Below, in pieces: positions 35,511 to 44,474 of a stretch of 64,000 nt of DNA. This DNA is from Syntrophaceae bacterium UBA2210. Lineage in GTDB: Bacteria; Desulfobacterota; Syntrophia; Syntrophales; UBA2210. The position numbers were made by a program, and so were the translations under genes. The stretch lies in NCBI GenBank assembly GCA_002327865.1, contig DCUQ01000029.1, positions 1-64,000 on the forward strand, read 5' to 3'. Under the pieces are notes generated by a model that worked only from the letters and a program-made list of their open reading frames with translations, was not told the DNA's origin and searched no databases. Each line of letters opens with the position of its first letter. The stretch's first letter is position 1.

Positions 35511-36854
35511 ATGTTCGGATTAATGGAAAGTGGCTTCGGCCTGTTCTACTGGGGCAATGCCCTCATGATTGTTATAGGCCTGGTATTGATTTACCTGGCA
35601 ATTGCCAAAGATATGGAACCTCTTCTCCTGATACCCATAGGGTTCGGTATGATGCTGGTTAATCTGCCGCTCGGAGGCATGATGGACTACGAAATGGTTC
35701 TGAAAGCCCCGCAGGCCGGTACAGTAATGGAAGTGCAGATGCAAAAGGGTGACTCTTTCGACAAAGACGAGCTAATATGCAAGCTGGATACGGGAGAAAT
35801 TAAAACCCCCGTTTTCGGCAGGGTTGATTCTCTGAAGGTATCCAAAGGGCAACAGCTTAACAAGGGAGACGTTATCGGCAAATTTATAACGATGCAGCAA
35901 ACCGACCAGGATGTCTTGCCTACAAGACCTGTAGGACTGCTCTCCAGGGTTTTTCAATACGGGGTCATGTGGCAGATGCTGCCTCCGCTTATGTTTCTTT
36001 GTCTGGGAGCGCTTACGGATTTTGGGCCCATGCTCGCCAATCCCAAAACCCTGCTCCTTGGCGCTGCCGCACAGTTCGGAGTTTACCTGGCATTCTTTAT
36101 GGCTTTGATGGTCGGTTTTACCCCCCAGGAGGCATCTTCGATCGGAATAATCGGTGGTGCTGAGGGACCCACCACCATATACGTTACTTCACTGCTTGCC
36201 CCGCACATAATAGGCGCTACCGCCGTCGCGTGCTATTCCTATATGGCACTTGTCCCTATTATTCTGCCGCCGGTTATATATCTTCTAACCTCAAAAAAGG
36301 AACGTGGGATATACATGAAACCGTCGCTCAGGAAAGTATCTAAAATGGAAAAAGTTATCTTCCCTTTGATCACGACGATTATTGTTATATTGCTAGTCCC
36401 CTCATCCGCTCCCCTTATCGGGTGTTTTATGGTCGGGAATCTTTTCAGGGAATCCGGTGTTACCGAACGGCTGAACAAAACAGCCCAGACAACCTTTGTT
36501 GATATCATAACCATATTCCTGACACTCGCTATCGGCGCATCCATGCCGGCACAGAATTTCCTGCAGCCCGCGACTCTGTTGATCCTGGTACTCGGCGTCG
36601 TGGCCTTTGCCAGTGCGGCAGCCGCAGGCGTAATACTTGCCAAGTTCATGAATCTTTTCCTGAAGGTAAAGATAAATCCCATGATCGGAGCAGCAGGTGT
36701 ATCCGCCGTTCCCATGTCCGCGAGGGTCGTACAGGTCTTGGGCCAGAAAGAAAACAGGCAGAATTTCCTCCTGATGCATGCTATGGGACCGAACGTGGCA
36801 GGTGCCATCGGCGCGGCTATCGCGGGTGGCGTGTTCCTGGGTATGTTGCGTTAG
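35511..36854 (+). CDS. Sodium-pumping decarboxylase beta subunit (OadB/GcdB family) with inserted biotinyl-like domain
   Basis: This polytopic membrane protein has the OadB signatures (GALTDFGPMLANPK, GIIGGAEGPTTIY, NPMIGAAGVSAVPMSARV, HAMGPNVAGAIGAAIAGG). It decarboxylates carboxybiotin and exports Na+. Unusually, residues about 62-127, between the second and third membrane segments, form a biotinyl/lipoyl-like beta domain (APQAGTVMEVQMQKGDSF, then TPVFGRVDSLKVSKGQQL). The biotinylation MKM motif is replaced by DTGEIKT, so this domain cannot carry biotin. It may dock the separate carrier protein. CGGAGG precedes the ATG. A 12-bp perfect stem-loop follows. Confidence 0.9.
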   Translation: MFGLMESGFGLFYWGNALMIVIGLVLIYLAIAKDMEPLLLIPIGFGMMLVNLPLGGMMDYEMVLKAPQAGTVMEVQMQKGDSFDKDELICKLDTGEIKTPVFGRVDSLKVSKGQQLNKGDVIGKFITMQQTDQDVLPTRPVGLLSRVFQYGVMWQMLPPLMFLCLGALTDFGPMLANPKTLLLGAAAQFGVYLAFFMALMVGFTPQEASSIGIIGGAEGPTTIYVTSLLAPHIIGATAVACYSYMALVPIILPPVIYLLTSKKERGIYMKPSLRKVSKMEKVIFPLITTIIVILLVPSSAPLIGCFMVGNLFRESGVTERLNKTAQTTFVDIITIFLTLAIGASMPAQNFLQPATLLILVLGVVAFASAAAAGVILAKFMNLFLKVKINPMIGAAGVSAVPMSARVVQVLGQKENRQNFLLMHAMGPNVAGAIGAAIAGGVFLGMLR

Positions 36855-36912
36855 AGTTTTGAACATCAGACATGCACTGTAAGTTTTAAACTCTTAATTC
36901 AGAGATAGTAAT

Positions 36913-36945
36913 CGGGGCCACCGGCAGATAATACCGGTGGCCCCG
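36913..36945 (+). terminator. Stem-loop after the decarboxylase beta subunit gene
   Basis: Perfect 12-bp arms, CGGGGCCACCGG and CCGGTGGCCCCG, with a 9-base loop, 58 bases after the stop. As with the stems after gdhA and the biotin carrier there is no T-run. Confidence 0.65.
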
Positions 36946-37366
36946 ACAGTTTGTGGTGCAGATTTTATCCGGGGCCTGCGACACCGCTATAACTGTCTGA
37001 CATGTTCTCCGAAGAGATAACGCAGAACGCCGTTTGAATCCCCAGGTAACATAAAAGCCGGTTTTCTCTTTACCCTCTTCGGTATTTACTTACTCCTCAC
37101 CACTCATTCCGTTTATTCACTCGACTGTCTGCCGTTACAAAAGTAATTCACTCAATCCCGGATCGGAGGCCCAAGGCCAGACAACGATACTCGTTGCCGG
37201 AACTCACGGGCATTGATATGTTTAGCGATATTTATCATGCCGCTTCTCATTTCAAACATTTACCTCGTCCAGGAAGATATCCTGAAAATTGCCGGAAGGA
37301 TTATATCCCGGGATTAGGGTCCGACTTGGAGTGTCAGTATTACTACGGCAATTAAACATATCAAAT
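36946..37366. other. Intergenic stretch, no gene recognised
   Basis: About 420 bases with no convincing open frame, promoter or RNA fold. It is part of an 890-base gap before the second carB; the right part holds a REP-like element and the carB2 promoter. Confidence 0.4.
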
Positions 37367-37457
37367 GTCATGCCGGACCCCTATAAGCCTGCCCCGTACT
37401 AGATACGGGGCATCCAGACCCGTTACCCCGGCGAAAGCCGGGGCGTGGCGGAATGAC
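37367..37457. repeat. REP-like palindromic element
   Basis: The element begins GTCATGCCGG and ends GGAATGAC. It contains two tight hairpins: CCCCGTA/TACGGGG with a 5-base loop, and CCCCGGC-GAAA-GCCGGGG, a GNRA tetraloop. The layout (GTCAT...GGCATCCAG...GGAATGAC) is typical of short intergenic palindromic elements in many proteobacterial genomes. It differs from the 118-bp repeat. Only one full copy is seen here; a partial look-alike lies at 1-45. Confidence 0.6.
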
Positions 37458-37653
37458 GGCTTTGACATATATTGTTGCCGGAGTAATAACTGTTTAAAGA
37501 ATCAACTCAAGTAATGATCTACAGCTCAAACTTTTCGGGCAACAGTTAAAAATAGAGCAACATAATCGACAGCTTCAATCACTACATCCGTCATTAAAAA
37601 CCGCGAATCAACAGCCTCAAAAAATTACCCGGACATTGCGTGGATTTTATACC

Positions 37654-37682
37654 TTGACACACCAGTATGACTTTTCTATACT
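37654..37682 (+). promoter_or_regulatory. Strong sigma-70 promoter of carB2-purF2
   Basis: Perfect -35 TTGACA (37654-37659), a 17-base spacer and -10 TATACT (37677-37682). Initiation near 37689 gives a leader of about 55 bases. Unlike purF-carAB, this pair has no sigma-54 element. Confidence 0.75.
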
Positions 37683-37743
37683 TCCGCCGCTTTAAAAAAT
37701 TTTCATCAAATATATTCCATTATACCGGAAAGGACAAAATCGT

Positions 37744-40700
37744 ATGCCGGCACGCAGAGACATAAAAAAAGTAATGATCATAGGTTCCGGACCCATTATC
37801 ATAGGTCAGGCCTGTGAATTTGATTATTCCGGAACTCAGGCATGTAAAGCCCTGAAGAAACTGGGCTATGAAATTGTCCTTGTAAATTCCAATCCTGCTA
37901 CAATAATGACCGATCCCGGAACAGCGGATGTCACCTACATCGAACCGTTAAATTTTCAATATCTAAAGGAAATTATAAAAAAAGAACGTCCTGATGCCAT
38001 CCTTCCCAATCTTGGCGGACAGTCGGGCCTCAACCTGACCTCCGAATTATCGAAGGAAGGGATTCTCGATAAATACAACGTAAAAATTATCGGAGTGAAT
38101 GTCGACGCTATCGAACGTGGCGAAGACCGTATCGCATTCAAGGAGACAATGGACCGGCTGGGAATCGAAATGCCGAAAAGCGAGCCGGCCTATACCGTAG
38201 AAGAAGCGGAAAAGATCGCCGAGCGACTGGGATATCCCGTAGTTATTCGACCGGCATACACCATGGGCGGGACAGGGGGCGGTCTGGTTTATAATAAGGA
38301 AGAGCTTCAAACCATTGCCGGAAGGGGTATAGCGGCGAGCCTTATCGGTCAGATACTTGTCGAAGAATCCGTACTGGGGTGGGAGGAACTGGAGCTCGAA
38401 GTCGTCCGGGACGCGAAAAACCAGATGATCACCGTCTGTTTCATAGAAAATGTAGACGCCATGGGTGTGCATACCGGAGATTCGTTCTGCACGGCGCCTA
38501 TGATGACGATAACCCCTGAACTGCAGGCGTGTCTCCAGAAGTATTCTTACGATATTGTGGAAGCCATCCAAGTAATCGGCGGCACAAATGTTCAATTCGC
38601 CCATGATCCTAAAACAGGACGGGTAGTGGTAATAGAAATTAATCCCAGAACTTCAAGGTCTTCCGCTCTGGCATCAAAAGCGACCGGATTCCCGATCGCT
38701 TTGATCTCGTCCATGCTGGCAGCCGGTCTTACGCTGGATGAAATACCTTACTGGAGAGACGGAACCCTCGACAAATATACCCCTTCAGGCGATTACGTTG
38801 TTGTGAAGTTCGCCAGATGGGCATTTGAGAAATTTGAGGGAGCAGTTGATGAACTCGGAACCCAGATGCGTGCCGTCGGAGAAGTGATGAGCATCGGCAG
38901 AAACTATAAAGAGGCCCTACAGAAGGCAATCAGGTCGCTAGAGATAAACCGCTACGGACTCGGATTTGCGGCTGATTTTCACGAAAGATCTCTCGAAGAC
39001 CTGATGGGACTCCTTGCAAAACCGACAAGCGAACGGCAGTTTATCATGTATGAGGCGCTGCGCAAGGGAGCAACCGTGGAAAAACTATGCGAAAAAACTT
39101 TCATCAAACCATGGTTCATCGAGCAAATGAAGGAACTTGTCGAGATGGAAGAGAATATACTCCGACACAGGGGCAGCGAACTGCCTGACGAACTGTTGGT
39201 GCAGGCAAAGAAGGACGGATTCGCAGACCGCTATCTGTCGCAATTACTCGCTGTTCCGGAGAAAGAAATACGGGAGCGGCGCAAAGCCATGGGCATTGTG
39301 CAGGGATGGGAACCAGTGCCTGTCAGCGGAGTGGAAAACGCCGCATATTACTTTTCAACGTACAATTCACCGGGAAAGGTCTCAACAACCGACAGGAAAA
39401 AAATCATCGTCCTCGGAGGAGGCCCAAATCGTATCGGGCAGGGAATCGAATTTGATTACTGCTGTGTTCACGCTGCCTTCGCCATCAAGGATGAAGGGTT
39501 CGAGGCTATCATGATAAACTGTAACCCTGAAACAGTCTCCACGGATTACGACACATCAGACAAGCTCTATTTCGAACCTCTTACTATGGAAGATGTACTC
39601 AGTATTTATGAACACGAGAAACCTGAAGGGGTTATAGTACAATTCGGCGGACAAACACCCCTTAATCTCGCTAACGAACTGGCCGAAGCCGGGGTAAAGA
39701 TTATCGGCACCTCCCCGGAAATGATAGATCTGGCGGAAGACAGGGATCGATTCCGGAATATGATGAAAAAGCTGGGGATACCCGAACCGGAATCGGGGAT
39801 GGCAAGCACCTTACAGGAAGCTCTCGATATCGCAGAGGAAATAGACTATCCGTTAATGGTCAGACCTTCGTACGTTCTGGGAGGACGAGGCATGGAGATA
39901 GTTCACGATGAGGAAATGCTGAAACGCTATCTCATGGCGGCTGTCGACGTAACTCCTGAAAGACCCGTTCTTATCGACAAATTCCTGGAAAACGCGACAG
40001 AAGTAGAAGCAGATGCTATATCCGATGGAACGGATGTGTTCATACCGTCGGTCATGGAACATATCGAGCTTGCCGGTGTTCATTCCGGCGATTCCGCGTG
40101 CACTATTCCACCTGTCAGTCTGTCGGCCGATTCCATAAACACTATCTGTGAATATACACAAAAAATTGCAAAAGAATTGAACGTAGTGGGACTGATGAAT
40201 ATACAGTATGCCATAATGAACGATGTCGTTTACATCCTTGAAGCGAATCCGCGCGCATCCCGGACGGTTCCCCTGGTTTCCAAGATCTGCAATATCTCCA
40301 TGGCGAGTATAGCCACGCAACTGATGCTCGGGAAAAAACTGGCCGATCTGCATCTAAGACCCAGGGTTATAAAGCACTTCGGCGTTAAAGAAGCGGTATT
40401 TCCGTTCAATATGTTTCAAGAGGTCGACCCGCTCCTGGGCCCGGAAATGAGATCGACGGGAGAAGTTCTTGGAATAGCCGACTCTTTCGGCACCGCGTTT
40501 TTCAAGGCCCAGGCAGCCACGGGTCAAATGCTTCCCGAAGAAGGAACAGTATTGATCACCGTGTACGATGATGATAAAGATGCCATACTCGAGGTGGCGA
40601 AAGAATTCGAACGGCTCGGCTTTAAACTGAAGGCCACAAAGGGAAGCAATCGCTTCCTGGCGGAGCACGGTGTCATGTCGGAACCCATACTCAAGATGCA

Positions 40701-40947
40701 CGAGGGGCGGCCTAATATAGTCGACGGTATAAAAAATCGTGAGATTCAACTTGTAATCAACACGCCGAGCGGTAAAATGAGCATGTATGACGATTCTTAT
40801 ATAAGAAAAGCTGCTATTAGGTACAAGATTCCTTATATAACGACGGCTGCCGCAGCCCTTGCAACCGTTAAGGGAATTTCCGCCATACAAAAGAAAAATC
40901 ATAACCGTGTAAGATCTCTCCAGAGTTATCACGCAGATATTGTTTGA
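37744..40947 (+). CDS. Second carbamoyl-phosphate synthase large-subunit homologue (distinct clade)
   Basis: The 1067-residue protein has the full CarB layout: two ATP-grasp halves ([17 protein letters not shown] and [15 protein letters not shown]) and a C-terminal MGS-like domain. It differs from the first CarB at several conserved places. After GVHTGDS it reads FCTAPMMTITPE where CarB has [11 protein letters not shown]. It has NVQFAHDP, and an insertion YWRDGTLDKY after LDEIP. From memory this matches a recognised alternative CarB clade, but no carA accompanies it; a PurF-like gene follows 131 bases on. It may make carbamoyl phosphate with CarA from elsewhere, use free ammonia, or serve a different carboxyphosphate reaction. 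The spread of substitutions argues against a recent duplication. Confidence 0.85.
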   Translation: MPARRDIKKVMIIGSGPIIIGQACEFDYSGTQACKALKKLGYEIVLVNSNPATIMTDPGTADVTYIEPLNFQYLKEIIKKERPDAILPNLGGQSGLNLTSELSKEGILDKYNVKIIGVNVDAIERGEDRIAFKETMDRLGIEMPKSEPAYTVEEAEKIAERLGYPVVIRPAYTMGGTGGGLVYNKEELQTIAGRGIAASLIGQILVEESVLGWEELELEVVRDAKNQMITVCFIENVDAMGVHTGDSFCTAPMMTITPELQACLQKYSYDIVEAIQVIGGTNVQFAHDPKTGRVVVIEINPRTSRSSALASKATGFPIALISSMLAAGLTLDEIPYWRDGTLDKYTPSGDYVVVKFARWAFEKFEGAVDELGTQMRAVGEVMSIGRNYKEALQKAIRSLEINRYGLGFAADFHERSLEDLMGLLAKPTSERQFIMYEALRKGATVEKLCEKTFIKPWFIEQMKELVEMEENILRHRGSELPDELLVQAKKDGFADRYLSQLLAVPEKEIRERRKAMGIVQGWEPVPVSGVENAAYYFSTYNSPGKVSTTDRKKIIVLGGGPNRIGQGIEFDYCCVHAAFAIKDEGFEAIMINCNPETVSTDYDTSDKLYFEPLTMEDVLSIYEHEKPEGVIVQFGGQTPLNLANELAEAGVKIIGTSPEMIDLAEDRDRFRNMMKKLGIPEPESGMASTLQEALDIAEEIDYPLMVRPSYVLGGRGMEIVHDEEMLKRYLMAAVDVTPERPVLIDKFLENATEVEADAISDGTDVFIPSVMEHIELAGVHSGDSACTIPPVSLSADSINTICEYTQKIAKELNVVGLMNIQYAIMNDVVYILEANPRASRTVPLVSKICNISMASIATQLMLGKKLADLHLRPRVIKHFGVKEAVFPFNMFQEVDPLLGPEMRSTGEVLGIADSFGTAFFKAQAATGQMLPEEGTVLITVYDDDKDAILEVAKEFERLGFKLKATKGSNRFLAEHGVMSEPILKMHEGRPNIVDGIKNREIQLVINTPSGKMSMYDDSYIRKAAIRYKIPYITTAAAALATVKGISAIQKKNHNRVRSLQSYHADIV

Positions 40948-41078
40948 TAAAACGATATCTGCCGGTCTTAAATACCTGGCGGCTATGATGTAAGATGAAT
41001 AACGGGGACATCTCCACACCAATGTCCTTATCCTTTAATGATATCAACCATCCCGGGAAAAGCGGAAAGGACCGAACC

Positions 41079-42449
41079 ATGAGATTCATAGAGGAAAATT
41101 GCGGCATCTTCGGCATATATTCAAATGCACAATGCGTGGATTATATTTACCAGGGGCTGGATTTCCTGCAGCACAGAGGACAGGAATACTGCGGCATCTC
41201 GACTTTTGATGATGGGAATGGAATCAACCATATAACCCATCACGGCAGGGTCACTAACAGGTTCACTTCCGAAGAACTGCGAAGCCTGGAGGGAACATGG
41301 GGAATAGGTCATGTAAGCCTGCGGGACCGGCAGCCTATGAAATGGCAGACCAAGGTTGGAGAAATTTCGGTCGCCTTCAGCGGCAATGTGATTAATGCGG
41401 GCGAACTCATGGAAGACATGATGAACAGGGGCAAGTCTTTCTATAAGGGTTACGACATCGAGATAATCTCCAAAATCATAATAGAAAACGGCGACATAAT
41501 AAGCGGAATATCGGCTCTCTCAGAAAAGGTCAAAGGTTCTTATTCACTGGTGGTATTGACCGGAGAGGGCATCTACGCTTCCAGAGATATCTACGGATTC
41601 AGGCCTCTAATTCTCGGGAAAAACTCTGAAGGTTACGCTGTAAGCTCGGAATCAAGGGCACTGCAAAACATGGATATGGAAATATTCCGGGATGTTGTTC
41701 CCGGAGAAATAGTCCTCATCAATTACAAGGGATTTCAAACTGTCAAACAAATCGATTCTCCGCGTAAAGCGCACTGCGCGTTTGAATGGGCATATACCGC
41801 GAGTATCGATTCCATAATAGACGGAGTTTCCGTCCAGGAAGCACGTAACAATCTGGGAGAAAGCCTGGCCCAGAGAGATATTGACGAAACAGACATTGCC
41901 GCGGATATCGTCGCTCCGGTCCCCATGTCGGGGGTCGGGCACGCGCTTGGATATCACAAACGTTCGGGGATTAACTACCAGGATGTCTTCCTATACAACC
42001 GGTACGCCGATCGCAGTTATACCCAGATAACCCAGACTGCCCGTGAAAAAATGGCCAAGCGCAAATTGTCTGTTCTTCCATACGTCAAAGGCAAGCGGGT
42101 CATCCTATGTGATGATTCAATCGTTCGGGGCACACAGATCTTCAACAAGGTTCGAGACCTTAAAAAAGCAGGGGCGAAAGAAATTCATGTCAGGGTTGCC
42201 TGCCCTCCCCTCATGCATCCCTGTGCCTTCGGCATTTCTACCCGGTCCGAAGGGGAATTGCTGGCAAGAAAGTTTTTTAAAACAGGCGATATTACTTCCA
42301 TTAAACAGTTGAGAGACCTGGAAGCATGGATTGCTAAAAAGATAGACGCGGACTCTGTTAAGTTTAATACAATGGACGCTTTCGTGGAATCCCTTAAAAT
42401 TCCCAGAGGAAACCTTTGCCTGCAGTGCTTCGACGGAATTTTGCCCTGA
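41079..42449 (+). CDS. PurF-like protein with altered glutaminase pocket
   Basis: The 456-residue protein aligns with PurF along its length. Cys8 (ENCGIFGIY) follows a 7-residue propeptide, the PRPP loop is VILCDDSIVRGTQ, and all four cysteines of the 4Fe-4S type are kept (HCAFEW, HPCAFG, CLQC). The glutamine pocket is changed. The motif that carries the carboxylate-binding Arg (GHVRY/GHNRYST) reads GHVSLRDRQ, and the oxyanion motif HNGN reads FSGN. Glutamine hydrolysis may therefore be lost or retargeted while PRPP binding remains. ATG 41079 has AAAGGA upstream. It follows carB2 and is the second PurF homologue in the window; the canonical one is at 29768-31201. Confidence 0.8.
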   Translation: MRFIEENCGIFGIYSNAQCVDYIYQGLDFLQHRGQEYCGISTFDDGNGINHITHHGRVTNRFTSEELRSLEGTWGIGHVSLRDRQPMKWQTKVGEISVAFSGNVINAGELMEDMMNRGKSFYKGYDIEIISKIIIENGDIISGISALSEKVKGSYSLVVLTGEGIYASRDIYGFRPLILGKNSEGYAVSSESRALQNMDMEIFRDVVPGEIVLINYKGFQTVKQIDSPRKAHCAFEWAYTASIDSIIDGVSVQEARNNLGESLAQRDIDETDIAADIVAPVPMSGVGHALGYHKRSGINYQDVFLYNRYADRSYTQITQTAREKMAKRKLSVLPYVKGKRVILCDDSIVRGTQIFNKVRDLKKAGAKEIHVRVACPPLMHPCAFGISTRSEGELLARKFFKTGDITSIKQLRDLEAWIAKKIDADSVKFNTMDAFVESLKIPRGNLCLQCFDGILP

Positions 42450-42836
42450 CCAGCATAAAATTCGAACATTAACTGAAGTCAAAGCGTACTATTGAGAGGA
42501 ATCGGTAATACCTTCCTGACAAAAGATGCGATGTTCCGGGACTAGAGTAACGTTCCCTCTCACCTGTCGAACCGGGTACCAAAGCAGCATTTGGGCTCAC
42601 ACGGTACGGCATCAGCAATATAGGACAGATTATCAGGAAACGTACGCGTGTTTTTATTCGCAAGACGTATATCGGAAATTCACGAATTTCAAATAACAGA
42701 CATGGCCTGTTATTCCGATACACCGCTTCCGGAAAATCCTGGAAATTTCTTTTAATAAATATCATCAAAAATCGATGTATGACCGATCAACCACTCAATC
42801 TTTCCAATGTTCTTGTCTGATAAGTCAAGATTAGGT
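42450..42836. other. Intergenic stretch, no gene recognised
   Basis: About 390 bases. Open frames exist on both strands, including about 60 codons on plus ending in TGA near 42820, but none has a ribosome site or a recognisable family match. Confidence 0.35.
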
Positions 42837-42864
42837 TTGACAATTATGAGAATAATGGTATAGT
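42837..42864 (+). promoter_or_regulatory. Strong sigma-70 promoter positioned for a leaderless transcript
   Basis: Perfect -35 TTGACA (42837-42842), a 16-base spacer and -10 TATAGT (42859-42864). Initiation seven bases past the -10 falls on or next to the A of the ATG at 42872, so the mRNA would have no leader. Confidence 0.65.
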
Positions 42865-42871
42865 TCCCACC

Positions 42872-43297
42872 ATGGCAGCGAGAAAAAAAGAGACAGATTT
42901 TAATGATTATTTTGATTTTCTGTGGGGATATGCCCAGTCTAAAAAGATAAGCAAGGGCAAGTTCATGAAGGATTCCGGTCTCTCTCCCCAGAGATTCAGC
43001 GAGTTCTCACAGCAAACCAGAAATATAACCGGTGAATACTTCATCAAAATGCTTGGCGGTGTCGGACTCTCTCCCGAAGAACTGGAAAATCTCAGTGGAA
43101 TGCCCTTCTCCGAAGAACAGTCTGTACAGTTGAAGTTCGACAGTTTTGTCAAGAGCCAAAAACCCTTTCTTGAAGAGTTGATGAAAGATCCGGCAAAATT
43201 ACAACTTTGTAAGGCAGTCATCAGATCGAGAGGCGTCTGGAACAACCCCGGCATACAAAAGCTGTTTATGAGATTATCACAGACATTCAAGAAATAA
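42872..43297 (+). CDS. HTH (Cro/C1-like) domain protein
   Basis: The 141-residue protein has a Cro/C1-type helix-turn-helix at about residues 22-72 (GKFMKDSGLSPQRFSEFSQQ). The C-terminal half is helical and unrecognised. It has no Shine-Dalgarno sequence, and the promoter places transcription start at the ATG, so it may be translated leaderless. Starting instead at an internal Met would cut into the HTH. It precedes ybaK by 43 bases. A regulator role for the group downstream is possible but unproven. Confidence 0.65.
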   Translation: MAARKKETDFNDYFDFLWGYAQSKKISKGKFMKDSGLSPQRFSEFSQQTRNITGEYFIKMLGGVGLSPEELENLSGMPFSEEQSVQLKFDSFVKSQKPFLEELMKDPAKLQLCKAVIRSRGVWNNPGIQKLFMRLSQTFKK

Positions 43298-43340
43298 CCT
43301 GCCATTTTTTCGCCAATCAATCTCAACAAAAACCAAAGTA

Positions 43341-43823
43341 ATGACGAAAGAAAAAATCCCTTCAACCCCGGCTATCCGCGTTTTAAGAAAAAACGGCGTT
43401 AATTTCACTTTTCGCCCTTACAAATATGAAGACAGAGGCGGCACAAGGGTGGCTTCAAAATCGCTGGAATGCGACGAGCATCAAACTGTCAAGACGCTCG
43501 TTATGGAAGATGAACGTAAAAGCCCCCTTATCCTGCTCATGCATGGTGATATGCATGCATCAACAAAAACCCTGGCCAGGTTGATAAAGGCAAAATCGGT
43601 AACCCCCTGCAAACCCGAAACCGCTCAGAAACACACCGGATACATGGTGGGAGGAACTTCTCCCTTTGGTACAAAGAAGGATATGCCGATATATATGGAA
43701 GAGAGCATCGCCGATCTTCCAACCATATTAATCAACGCCGGACGCAGAGGTCTTCTTGTCGAAATATCGCCGGCGGAACTTGTAAGAATTCTTGATCCCG
43801 TACCGGTAAGGGTGGGGATATGA
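43341..43823 (+). CDS. ybaK: YbaK/EbsC-family aminoacyl-tRNA deacylase
   Basis: The 160-residue protein matches the YbaK/ProX editing family (TPAIRVLRKNGVNFTF near the N-terminus, GGTSPFGTKK in the core, RRGLLVEISPAEL at the end). These hydrolyse mischarged Cys-tRNA(Pro). The core Lys and the GG(T/V)SPFG loop are present. Its stop overlaps the next start as ATGA, so the aldolase-family gene is translationally coupled. Length and motifs are complete. Confidence 0.9.
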   Translation: MTKEKIPSTPAIRVLRKNGVNFTFRPYKYEDRGGTRVASKSLECDEHQTVKTLVMEDERKSPLILLMHGDMHASTKTLARLIKAKSVTPCKPETAQKHTGYMVGGTSPFGTKKDMPIYMEESIADLPTILINAGRRGLLVEISPAELVRILDPVPVRVGI

Positions 43824-44410
43824 GAGTCAGCTTTAAAACCATATTTACGGACAGACATCCTCCGACGGAACCGGCGATTGCGGAGTTAAAAAGCTGGTGT
43901 GGAAGTTTCCACGACCTGGGGCTTACCCCAGTCTACGAGGGAAGTTCTCTTGGCAACCTGAGTTTCAGACCTGAAGAGGGAAACGATTCTTTTATCATAA
44001 CCGCCTCCCAACTGAAGTTTAAAAACGACCTTACCGAAGACGCGTTTGTAAAAGTTCACCTGTGTGATCCGGACAGGGCGATAGTCCACGCGAGCGGTAC
44101 ACTGGAGCCTTCTTCCGAAAGCATGCTCCACTTCGAGATATACCGGGAAAGACCGGAGATCAACGCGATTTTCCACGGCCATTGCGATGCCATCCTGGAG
44201 CGTGCGGAAGCACTGAATATTCCCGTCACGCGCGAAGAGGCGCCTTTCGGATCGGCAGCTCTCGTGCGACGAGTTCTGGAAATTCTGGATGATAACATCT
44301 TTATCATCATGAGAAACCACGGTTTTATAGCACTGGGCCACGATATGAAATCCGCAGGAAAGCTTGCCATCCGCATGCATGAGAAATGCCGCATCGATAA
44401 ACGGCGTTGA
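43820..44410 (+). CDS. Class II aldolase/adducin family protein
   Basis: This 196-residue family member has the fold's phosphate/backbone loop (GNLSFRP), a metal-site motif FHGH preceded by INAI, and a third ligand candidate in MRNHGF. Relatives include fuculose-phosphate aldolase and methylthioribulose-phosphate dehydratase. The expected residues are present, but the ASGTLEPSSES stretch and N-terminus do not fix a substrate. It overlaps ybaK by four bases and is followed 64 bases on by nadE. The real substrate is unknown. Confidence 0.8.
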   Translation: MRVSFKTIFTDRHPPTEPAIAELKSWCGSFHDLGLTPVYEGSSLGNLSFRPEEGNDSFIITASQLKFKNDLTEDAFVKVHLCDPDRAIVHASGTLEPSSESMLHFEIYRERPEINAIFHGHCDAILERAEALNIPVTREEAPFGSAALVRRVLEILDDNIFIIMRNHGFIALGHDMKSAGKLAIRMHEKCRIDKRR

Positions 44411-44474
44411 CAAAATTCCACTTACATATTATTGATAGCCTTGCAGCGGTAGCGACACGCACGGACGATACGAT

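Noticed and set aside
42469-42768. 99-codon minus-strand frame in the gap after purF2
   Set aside because: No ribosome site, no family resemblance and odd composition; looks like a chance frame.
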